Origin: Streptomyces sp. SAJ15
Lineage (GTDB): Bacteria; Actinomycetota; Actinomycetes; Streptomycetales; Streptomycetaceae
Assembly (NCBI RefSeq): GCF_007595705.1
Contig: NZ_NISY01000006.1
Span: forward strand, 413,784 to 477,783
Reading direction: 5' to 3'
Length of the DNA stretch: 64,000 bases
This document shows positions 8,994-15,773 of this stretch, piece after piece. Each line of letters starts with the position of its first letter. Within the stretch, counting starts at the first letter, position 1. A program made the position numbers and the translations under genes. The notes beneath the pieces were generated by a model. It saw nothing but the letters and a program-made list of their open reading frames with translations. It made no database searches and was not told the DNA's origin.

Positions 8994-9125
8994 TGGGGTG
9001 TCAGCCCCTCACGGAAGGCCAGCCGCTCCCAAAGTAATCCTTTAGGGAAGTCCTGGAATCCCTTGAATTGCTTTGAGTGTCGCGCTCTTGCAGCATGTAC
9101 GCATCGGCGGATCAAGGAGGCGGCG

Positions 9126-9827
9126 ATGAAGACGATCGGACTCATCGGGGGCATGAGTTGGGAATCGACGGCGGAGTACTACCGGCTGCTCAATGAGTTC
9201 ACGCGCCACCGGCTCGGCGGGTTGCACTCGGCCACGTGCGTGCTGTACTCGGTGGACTTCGCGGAGATCGAGCGGTTGCAGGTGCAGGGCCGTTGGGTCG
9301 AGGCCGGAGAGGTTCTCGCCGCGGCCGCTCGGTCGCTGGAACGTGCCGGCGCCGACATGGTGCTGATCTGCACCAACACCATGCACAAAGTCGCCGACCA
9401 GGTGGAGGCATCGGTCTCGGTCCCTCTGCTGCACCTGGCCGACGCCACGGCGGGCGCCGTGCGGGCCGCCGGCGTGCGCCGCGTCGGCCTGCTCGGCACG
9501 TCGTTCACCATGGAGCAGGACTTCTACCGCGACCGCCTTGCGGCGGGCGGACTGGACGTGCGCGTGCCGGACACCGAAGGGCGCGCGCTCGTGCACCGGG
9601 TGATCTACGAGGAGCTCTGCCTCGGCGTGGTCAGAGAGGACTCGCGCAAGGCCTACCAGGGGGTTATCGAGGAACTCGTCGCAGCGGGGGCGGAAGGCGT
9701 CATCCTGGGCTGCACCGAAATCGAGCTCCTCATCGGCCCCACGGACAGCCCGGTGCCGGTCTTCCCCACCGCGCGACTGCACGCACAGGCGGCCGTTGAC
9801 GCCGCCCTGGCCGCATGCGCTTCCTGA
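9126..9827 (+). CDS. Aspartate/glutamate racemase family protein
   Basis: 233 residues. The ATG at 9126 follows AAGGAGG with ideal spacing. The family signature is complete: IGLIGGMSWESTAEYYRLLN at the N-terminus, the first catalytic cysteine in ICTNTMH (about residue 81), and the second in ILGCTEIELL (about residue 196). It interconverts L- and D-aspartate or a similar amino acid without cofactor. It is cytoplasmic and monocistronic. It sits between two directly repeated IS630 ends, so it may have moved as a unit or been captured by recombination. Confidence 0.9.
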   Translation: MKTIGLIGGMSWESTAEYYRLLNEFTRHRLGGLHSATCVLYSVDFAEIERLQVQGRWVEAGEVLAAAARSLERAGADMVLICTNTMHKVADQVEASVSVPLLHLADATAGAVRAAGVRRVGLLGTSFTMEQDFYRDRLAAGGLDVRVPDTEGRALVHRVIYEELCLGVVREDSRKAYQGVIEELVAAGAEGVILGCTEIELLIGPTDSPVPVFPTARLHAQAAVDAALAACAS

Positions 9828-9948
9828 CTCCGCTGTTTCGTTCCGTGGTCCGTATCAATGCGGCTCGTGTGCGACAGGCGGGCGAGTTCCTTGACTCGAA
9901 CCGCAGTTGCATTTCCAGCAAGCGCCGCGCGATCACCGTGGCCGCACA

Positions 9949-10114
9949 GTCTGGGCAGCCTGGCCCCGTGCAGCCTCGATGAACTCGCCGCACTGGCCCG
10001 CACACGCCTGAAACGCATGCGGTACAAGCCCGGCCTGCTGGACGGATTCATCGCCGAGACCGGATTCATCCCTGCCCCGCTATGACGTCACCCCGAACCG
10101 AAAACCTCAGTAGT
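9949..10114 (+). repeat. 166-bp direct repeat, right copy (IS630 3' end)
   Basis: It encodes the IS630 transposase C-terminus (GSLAPCSLDELAALARTRLK through AETGFIPAPL) without the rest of the gene. It differs from the left copy at three positions. DNA left and right of it is unrelated to that around the left copy. Confidence 0.85.
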
Positions 10115-10471
10115 CGCTGAAGCCGGAGGAAACTGGAGCCGATACGCCCCAGGCGGCCACGCACGATGACGCCCCGAGCCATCGGGGAGCCAGCCAGTCG
10201 GCTGTGCTCCACATCATGGCTGCCTGATGCTCCTGTCCAGCAAGCCCAGAGCCGAGTACAGGGGGACGGAAAGGGTCATACGTACGACGAAGGCCCCACC
10301 GCCGCAGAGCACTGCGCGAGGCGCGCTTCCGTCCGCTGCCCAAGACGGCACACCTGCGATGACCGCGACGAGCAGGGGAATTGCAGTTGTTCGGCCGGTC
10401 TCCTTGCGACTGACGGCCGCCAGCGACCTTCCGATCACCGCGCTGGCATCCCTCAGCGGTGTCTCCTCCTC
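10115..10471. other. Intergenic, only weak coding signal
   Basis: About 360 bases. Leftward, a short hydrophobic stretch (IPLLVAVIAGVPSWAADG) is open between about 10214 and 10420 and might be the remnant of a small membrane protein. It has no start signal and no recognised family. Confidence 0.3.
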
Positions 10472-10910
10472 AGGCTGAAGAACGTCGGCTCGGCGCGCCT
10501 GTACCGGCCGGCGGCCGGGGAAGACGAGAAGTGGCCGAGCCTGGCGCCGGTGCTGTCGACCAAGACGATCGACTGGGACCTGATCCGCCAGCCAGCAGTA
10601 CGACCAGATCGTGAAGTACACTACCGCCCTGCGCCTGGGCACCGCCGAAGCCGAGCAGGTCCTACGGCGCTTCACCCGCGGCGGGCCCAAGCACCCCACC
10701 TACCGCGCGAGGCGGCTCACCGACGCCGACCGGCGGGCCCTGTCTCCGCTGTTCTGAACCCACGTGAACCCCTACGGCCGGTTCGAGCTGGACATGAACT
10801 CCCACCTCGACCTCTCCGCCGCGTCGGCCATGGTGCCCGGCCCCGCACTGCGCCCGAGGCGCAAGCAACCCGTTCGGCCGCGTACGGGGCGACGGGGTCG
10901 GCATCCGTGA
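10472..10910 (+). mobile_element. Tn3-family transposase remnant A (C-terminal part)
   Basis: Recognisable Tn3 TnpA pieces: LKNVGSARLYRPAAGEDEKW, STKTIDWDLIRQ, QYDQIVKYTTALRLG then TAEAEQVLRRFTRGGPKHP, and LTDADRRALSPLF followed after a TGA by THVNPYGRFELDMNSHLDL. A one-base insertion separates the second and third pieces, an internal deletion removes the segment before LTDADRR, and a TGG to TGA change interrupts the conserved LFWTHVNPYG motif. It is inactive. It marks the left side of the MarR cassette. Confidence 0.75.
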
Positions 10911-11179
10911 AGGCCCGTACCCGCGGCGTCGCCGATGGGCGGCTGGATCGCTGACCGGGGGGAGGCGCAACACCTGGCGCCCTGCCTCCGATACGGGTGC
11001 CGAAAGACAGCCCCGCGCAAATGTCGGCCGGGTGCCGCGGACGACCGGGCACGTCACGCTCGTTCAGGGCACCGGTGACCAGGTCTGCGGTGAGGCCCCC
11101 GGGCGTGGCGGGCTGTAGTCAGGGGCGGAGCTGTCCGGAGTCTGCGGCTGCGGGGCTCGCGGCGACTTGACTGGCAGAT

Positions 11180-11195
11180 AGTTAGCCGACATATT
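11180..11195 (+). promoter_or_regulatory. MarR operator box 1
   Basis: AGTTAGCCGACATATT resembles the downstream boxes AGTTAGCNNNCTAAT and overlaps the likely -10 (TATTAT, 11192-11197) of the MarR gene. This is consistent with autorepression. Confidence 0.55.
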
Positions 11196-11202
11196 ATTTC
11201 TC

Positions 11203-11724
11203 ATGAGTGACGAGGATGCGAACCCCGGCGCTGCGCCCACGCTCGAACAGGCGCGGAAGCAGATCGCACGGTACGGGCTTGAGGCCGACCCGCAGGCTGT
11301 GCTTGTCGCGGTGCGCCTGATGGCTGCCGGGGCGCGCCTGGACCGGGCGTCCGAAGTGCACTTTGCGCGTTCCGGGCTGTCGACCGGGCGCTACCGCCTC
11401 CTGGTGGATCTCGAGGACAGTGACGGGGAGAAGTCGCCGTCGCAGCTCGCGAAGAGTCTTGGCGTCTCGCGCGCCACAGTGACCGGCCTGGTCGCTGGCC
11501 TGGAGCGAGAGGGGCTGGTGGCTCGCCGCGCCTCAACGGAGGACGGGCGGGGCGCAGTAGTCGTACTCACAGCGCGCGGCAGCCAGCGGTTGCGCGATAT
11601 GGCCGCGGACCACTTCGCACGGCTTGAGGCGCTGGTCGGTGGACTGGCCGCCGACGAACGCGGGCTGTTCCTCGACCTCCTGGAGCGGATCACTCAGCGG
11701 ATCGGCGCATTGACTGCCGAATAG
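11203..11724 (+). CDS. MarR-family transcriptional regulator
   Basis: 173 residues with a winged helix: SPSQLAKSLGVSRATVTGLV (about residues 78-97) as the recognition helix region and RASTEDGRGAVVVLTARG as the wing. The family binds palindromic operators as a dimer and is released by small phenolic or oxidative ligands. Operator-like boxes lie both in front of this gene and in front of the next, so it probably represses itself and the membrane protein/NmrA pair. The ATG at 11203 closely follows the promoter and may be leaderless. Confidence 0.88.
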   Translation: MSDEDANPGAAPTLEQARKQIARYGLEADPQAVLVAVRLMAAGARLDRASEVHFARSGLSTGRYRLLVDLEDSDGEKSPSQLAKSLGVSRATVTGLVAGLEREGLVARRASTEDGRGAVVVLTARGSQRLRDMAADHFARLEALVGGLAADERGLFLDLLERITQRIGALTAE

Positions 11725-11790
11725 CTGCGGCATCACTTCCGCGCGGGGGCGGCTGTCTCGACCGCGCGGCACCCTTTCCTATACCCCACT

Positions 11791-11826
11791 AGTTAGCTGC
11801 CTAATCAACTAGTTAGCCACCTAATT
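11791..11826 (+). promoter_or_regulatory. Tandem MarR operators, 20-bp period
   Basis: Two copies, AGTTAGCTGCCTAAT at 11791 and AGTTAGCCACCTAATT at 11811, repeat with an exact 20-base period, about two helical turns. Each carries the palindrome TTAG-N4-CTAA. The second overlaps a TAATTAT -10 in front of the gene at 11843. Confidence 0.7.
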
Positions 11827-11842
11827 ATTTTCGAGGAGTCCC

Positions 11843-12304
11843 ATGAGTCCCCCTCCCAGAACCGCCCAGCGCGGTTTCGCCACGCGTCCGTTCACTCTGT
11901 GGAAGGAAGTCGCGACCGCCTACCTGGCCCCCGCGCTCACCGCCGGGCTCGGCGGATTCCTCAGCGGCCAGTCCGAACTGACCAGGGCCGCCTTCACCTC
12001 CATCGGGGCCACATCGGCCTTGGTGGCCTACATCGTCGGCGCATGGCTGCACCGCCGTGGCCGACCCCGACGCTGGACAGCCTCGGCGCCGCGACCGGTA
12101 CTCACCCTCGGACTTGCCATGACAGCGGCCGGAATCGCCGGCCTGGCCGGATGGTTCGGATCCGACTGGCTGCCGTCGCACACACCGGTGCCCGATGCCG
12201 GATGGCTGGAGCGGCTGCGGATCGACCTGCCGCTGTCGGCCAGCCTGGCCGCCGCCATCGTCACCTGGCGGTGGCACGGCACGACATCCCGGCAACAGGC
12301 CTGA
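11843..12304 (+). CDS. Small polytopic membrane protein
   Basis: 153 residues with about four predicted membrane segments (near AYLAPALTAGLGGFL, GATSALVAYIVGAWL, PVLTLGLAMTAAGIAGLAG and DLPLSASLAAAIVTW). A ribosome site GAGGAG precedes the ATG. No family is recognised. It sits between the MarR regulator and an NmrA-like reductase under tandem MarR boxes, so it may be induced by the same signal. Transport or stress roles are possible but unproven. Confidence 0.7.
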   Translation: MSPPPRTAQRGFATRPFTLWKEVATAYLAPALTAGLGGFLSGQSELTRAAFTSIGATSALVAYIVGAWLHRRGRPRRWTASAPRPVLTLGLAMTAAGIAGLAGWFGSDWLPSHTPVPDAGWLERLRIDLPLSASLAAAIVTWRWHGTTSRQQA

Positions 12305-12356
12305 CCCAGCCCCTCCCACCCGATTCTCCAGACCCCTCACCCACGAAAGGCACACT

Positions 12357-13223
12357 GTGATCACCATCATCGGCGCCACCGGCGCCACCGGCAGCGCCCT
12401 GCTCCGGCGACTCATCGAACTCCAAGTTCCTTGCCGCGCCGTCAGCCGTACGCCCGACAATCTGCGCGCCGCCATCGGCACAAACACGTCGGTCGAGATC
12501 GTCGGTGCGGACGCCGCAGACCCTCAGACGCTCCGCGACGCGTTCGAGGGCTCCACGCAACTGTTCCTCGCCATGGCCAACAGCCCGCGCCAAGCCGAGC
12601 TGGAGACCAACGTGATAGACGCCGCAGCCCACTGCGGGGTACGGCACGTGCTCAAACTCTCCGCCCCAGCAGCCGAGCCCGCCTCACCGGTGGCCATCTC
12701 GCGCAGCCACTGGCGGGTCGAGGAACACCTGGCGACCACCGAAATGACGGCTACGCTGCTCCGGCCCTACGCATTCATGCAAAAGCTGCTCCTGAACGCC
12801 CCAGCGATCGCCGAGGGCGTACTCATCGGGGCCATGCGCGAGGCACCCTGTAACTACATCGACGTCCGAGACATCGCCGACGTCGCCGCCGAGACCCTCC
12901 TGCGTCCCAGCCTTGCCGGCGCCACCTACACCCTGACCGGCCCGCGGGCCTTCAGCCACCCCGAGCTCGCCCGTCTACTCGGCGAGCTGACCTGCCGCCC
13001 CGTTCGCTACATCGACCTGCCGCCGAGCGAGTTCCACAGCCACCTCCTGTCCACCGCACATATGCCGCCCTGGCTCGCCAGCCACGTGGTAGAGATCCAG
13101 CAACTGGCCATCGCCCGCCCGGAATCTCCCAACGACACCATCGAGACCATCCTTGGCCGCCCCGCCAGGACACTGCACACCTTCCTCCGTGAACATCTCC
13201 ACACGTTCACCAAGACCGCCTGA
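12357..13223 (+). CDS. NmrA-like NAD(P)-binding protein
   Basis: 288 residues. The GTG at 12357 follows GAAAGG and directly begins the Rossmann motif ITIIGATGATGSALLRRL, equivalent to GxxGxxG. The later segment (NYIDVRDIADVAAETLL) and the lack of the SDR YxxxK pair match the atypical SDR/NmrA group, whose members act as NAD(P)H:quinone reductases or redox sensors. It follows the membrane protein gene by 52 bases and probably shares its MarR-controlled transcript. A strong hairpin follows. Confidence 0.85.
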   Translation: MITIIGATGATGSALLRRLIELQVPCRAVSRTPDNLRAAIGTNTSVEIVGADAADPQTLRDAFEGSTQLFLAMANSPRQAELETNVIDAAAHCGVRHVLKLSAPAAEPASPVAISRSHWRVEEHLATTEMTATLLRPYAFMQKLLLNAPAIAEGVLIGAMREAPCNYIDVRDIADVAAETLLRPSLAGATYTLTGPRAFSHPELARLLGELTCRPVRYIDLPPSEFHSHLLSTAHMPPWLASHVVEIQQLAIARPESPNDTIETILGRPARTLHTFLREHLHTFTKTA

Positions 13224-13256
13224 CCGACCGCCCAACCGTCTGCCCCCGCCCGTCAC

Positions 13257-13294
13257 CCTTCTCCGGGATACCGGTCCCGGCATCCCGGAGAAGG
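13257..13294. terminator. Stem-loop terminator after the NmrA gene
   Basis: A perfect 13-bp stem: CCTTCTCCGGGAT at 13257-13269 pairs with ATCCCGGAGAAGG at 13282-13294 around a 12-base loop. It starts 33 bases after the stop codon. There is no T-run, as usual for high-GC actinobacteria. Confidence 0.65.
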
Positions 13295-13299
13295 ACGAC

Positions 13300-13971
13300 C
13301 AGCGGTTCTGGCGGGCCACGATGCCCGGCGTCGAGACCGGCACGTACGACGCGGTGGAGGACCTTGCGCGCAACCGCGTGAACCTGAACAAGGTGGTCAC
13401 GCACTGGCCGGACATGCTGAAGGCTGCCGGGTCCCTGGCCGCCAACCAGGTCCGTGCCTACGACCTGTTGCGCATGTTCGGACGCGAGGGGCGCACGACT
13501 CCGCTGGGGACGGCGTTCGCGGAGTACGGGCGGATCGCGAAGACCGAGCACCTGCTGCGGGTGGTCGACCCGGTGGACGACACCTACCGGCGTCAGATGA
13601 ACCGGCAGCTCACCGTGCAGGAGTCCCGCCACAAGCTGGCCCGGGACGTGTGCCACGGCAAGCGCGGCACCATCCACCAGGCGTACCGCGACGGGATGGA
13701 GGACCAGCTGGGCGCGCTCGGCCTGGTCCTCAACGCCATCGTGCTCTGGACCACGAAGTACATCGACGCCGCCGTCGCCCAGCTTCGCGCCGAAGGCCAC
13801 GAGATCCTAGACGAGGACATCGCCCGGCTCTCCCCGCTCAAGCACCGCAACCTGAACCTGCTCGGCCGCTACAGCTTCACCGCCTCCACCCCGGCCGTCG
13901 GCGCCCTGCGCCCGCTGCGCGACCCGGAGGCCCCAGAGCTGGACGAAGACGACGACGGCGGGCAGGAGTGA
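13300..13971 (+). mobile_element. Tn3-family transposase remnant B (C-terminal third)
   Basis: About 220 residues of Tn3 TnpA C-terminus are uninterrupted: VNLNKVVTHWPDMLKAAGSL, AANQVRAYDLLRMFGREGR, QLTVQESRHKLARDVCHGKR, GMEDQLGALGLVLNAIVLW and SPLKHRNLNLLGRYSF. The N-terminal three quarters, with the first DDE residues, are missing. The sequence is from a different Tn3 lineage than remnant A at 10472. Together they bracket the MarR-membrane-NmrA cassette. Confidence 0.8.
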
Positions 13972-13990
13972 GTATCAGGAGCCGATCGGA

Positions 13991-14716
13991 TCAATCCGTG
14001 ACGGGCAGGCACTCGGCGAGCAGGGCGACGATGTCACGCCAGGCTCGCTGTGCGTGCCGTGGGTGGTAGCCGACGCCGGGAGGCACGGTGTGGTCGACCG
14101 ATGGGTGGTGGAAGGCGTGAAGGGCTCCTCCGTAGACCACGAGGCGCCAGTCGACGCCCGCGGCCTGCATCTCTGCGGTGAACGCCTCCCGTTGCGCGGG
14201 CGGCATGATCGGGTCTTCCGACCCGACCCCGGCCCATACCGGGCAGCGAATGCGTGCCGCCTCGCCCGGTCGGCCCGTGGTCAGTGCGTTGACTGTCCCA
14301 ATCGCGCGCAGGTCGACACCATCGCGACCGAGTTCCAGTGCGACTGCGCCCCCGGTGCCGTAGCCGACGGCGGCGGTCCGGTCGGGGTCGGCCCGTGGTT
14401 CGGCACGCAAGACGTTGAGCGCGGCGTGACCGATTCCTCGCATGCGGTCGGGATCGGCGAGCAGCGGCATGCAACGGGCCAACATTTCCTCTGGGTCTTC
14501 CAAATAGCGTCCGCCGTGGAGGTCGAAGGCCAGCGCCACGTACCCCAGCTCGGCCAGAGCCTCGGCCCGCCGGCGCTCGACATCGCTGAGCCCCATCCCC
14601 TCGGGTCCGATCAGGACTGCGGGCCGGCGCTCGGCACCGGCCGGGAGCGCGAGGTATCCGATCATCGTCAGGTTGTCGGCCGGGTATTCGACCGTATGGG
14701 TTGTGACCGTCGTCAT
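13991..14716 (-). CDS. DLH-family hydrolase homologue with Gly at the nucleophile position
   Basis: 241 residues with the dienelactone-hydrolase layout: PAVLIGPEGMGLSDVERRRA, the elbow VGYGTGGAVALELG (about residue 118), the acid in VGSEDPIMPP and the histidine in GGALHAFHHP. The elbow reads GYGTGG where the paralogue at 4882 has GYCIGG, so the catalytic Cys/Ser is replaced by glycine. The protein may be a non-hydrolytic member or use another residue. The start codon follows TACCGT (14725-14730, minus) by 8 bases with no ribosome site, a leaderless pattern. Confidence 0.8.
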   Translation of the reverse strand: MTTVTTHTVEYPADNLTMIGYLALPAGAERRPAVLIGPEGMGLSDVERRRAEALAELGYVALAFDLHGGRYLEDPEEMLARCMPLLADPDRMRGIGHAALNVLRAEPRADPDRTAAVGYGTGGAVALELGRDGVDLRAIGTVNALTTGRPGEAARIRCPVWAGVGSEDPIMPPAQREAFTAEMQAAGVDWRLVVYGGALHAFHHPSVDHTVPPGVGYHPRHAQRAWRDIVALLAECLPVTD

Positions 14717-14811
14717 GCGACTGGACGGTAATGACCGTTGCGCCCGCTCGGGGTGGTGTTCACCGATGGCAGACAGCGGTCTGTCCCGACTACATCACCC
14801 GGACGCGTCGG

Positions 14812-14847
14812 CTGTCTGTCGTCAAACGATCGTTTGACGACAGACAG
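14812..14847. repeat. 36-bp perfect palindrome
   Basis: The half-site CTGTCTGTCGTCAAACGA is followed immediately by its exact reverse complement, with no loop. The centre CAAACGATCGTTTG looks like a TetR-type operator. It lies in the divergent gap between the DLH homologue and the broken LOG-family gene. No TetR gene is nearby. Confidence 0.8.
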
Positions 14848-14860
14848 TATCTCGGCCTCC

Positions 14861-15320
14861 ATGGCCGCCCATCGGGATTGGTACACCCTGCGCCACGGCG
14901 GCTATAACGGGCTGATGAAGGCCGTGGCGCGCGGCGCCGCACGCCACGAGGTACCAGTCACCGCGGTCACGCTGGCCGACCGGTCCGACTGGGGAGCGCT
15001 CAACCCCACGTCACCACCACGGTGTACGCCCCGACCATGGGGGCGCGGCTGCACGCCTACCTCGACGACGCGAACCTGGTCGTGGCGATGGGCGGAGGGG
15101 TCGGCACGCTGCACGAACTCACCGCCGCCCTGTACTACGCCACCACGATCCGCCCGCTGCCCGTGCGGCTGCTCGGCCCACCGCGTGCCGCCTCAGCGCG
15201 TTCCTGCGGGCGCAGGGCTGGCTGACCCAGAGCCCCGCTCGGCCGCTGGGCTTCCTGCGGGAACTCCCCGACGCCGAAGAGCTCGCCGCTGATCTCAGAA
15301 GCCGTATCCCAACCGAACGT
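14861..15320 (+). pseudogene. LOG-family (lysine decarboxylase-like, Rossmann) pseudogene
   Basis: The pieces HGGYNGLMKAVARGAARHEV, then in another frame YAPTMGARLHAYLDDANLV and MGGGVGTLHELTAALYY, then in a third frame GWLTQSPARPLGFLREL, form one LOG-type phosphoribohydrolase. The family motif PGGxGTxxE appears here as MGGGVGTLHEL. Two frameshifts and loss of the N-terminal strand make it non-functional. LOG proteins release cytokinin-type or purine bases from nucleotides. Confidence 0.6.
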
Positions 15321-15660
15321 GATCCATTGATTTCTGCTGGTCAGGCATGGTGTAGCTCGGGCTCTCAAGGACTCCCGCGCTGCCGAGACCGAGTACCGAC
15401 AGCGAGCGGAGCAGATGGCCCTCGCGGCAGACGTCCTCATCCTCCGGCAACTCGACAGCCAGGACCAACCTGCCCCAGAGGTTGGCGCTCGCGTGACGGG
15501 AGGTCAGTGAGGTGGCGGTCTCGTGGGCCAGGCGCATGCCGGTGTGGTGGATGCGCTGTGCCTGGGGGTGCCGGCGGGCGTCGAAGCACATCCAGCCGAC
15601 CTGCTCGCTCAGCTCGATGTAGGCGGTCTGGAGCCGGTCGGTGAGGGGCCCTTGGCCGCG
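15300..15660 (-). pseudogene. Possible TPR-regulator fragment
   Basis: Leftward frame: LQTAYIELSEQVGWMCFDAR, RHPQAQRIHHTGMRLAHE. This resembles the helical repeats (LxxxAGWMAYDxGxxxxAQRY) at the C-terminus of Streptomyces XRE-type regulators, also seen in the remnant at 50901. There is no helix-turn-helix domain and no start. The assignment is tentative. Confidence 0.35.
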
Positions 15661-15773
15661 GGCCGGCGCCACGACCCGGGAGGCGCTCTGCCGAATACCG
15701 ATGCCCCAGGTCGCCGCTGGCGCTGTACGACGATGTTCGCGTCCTCCACCACGACCCGCGCCATGGGAAACGC

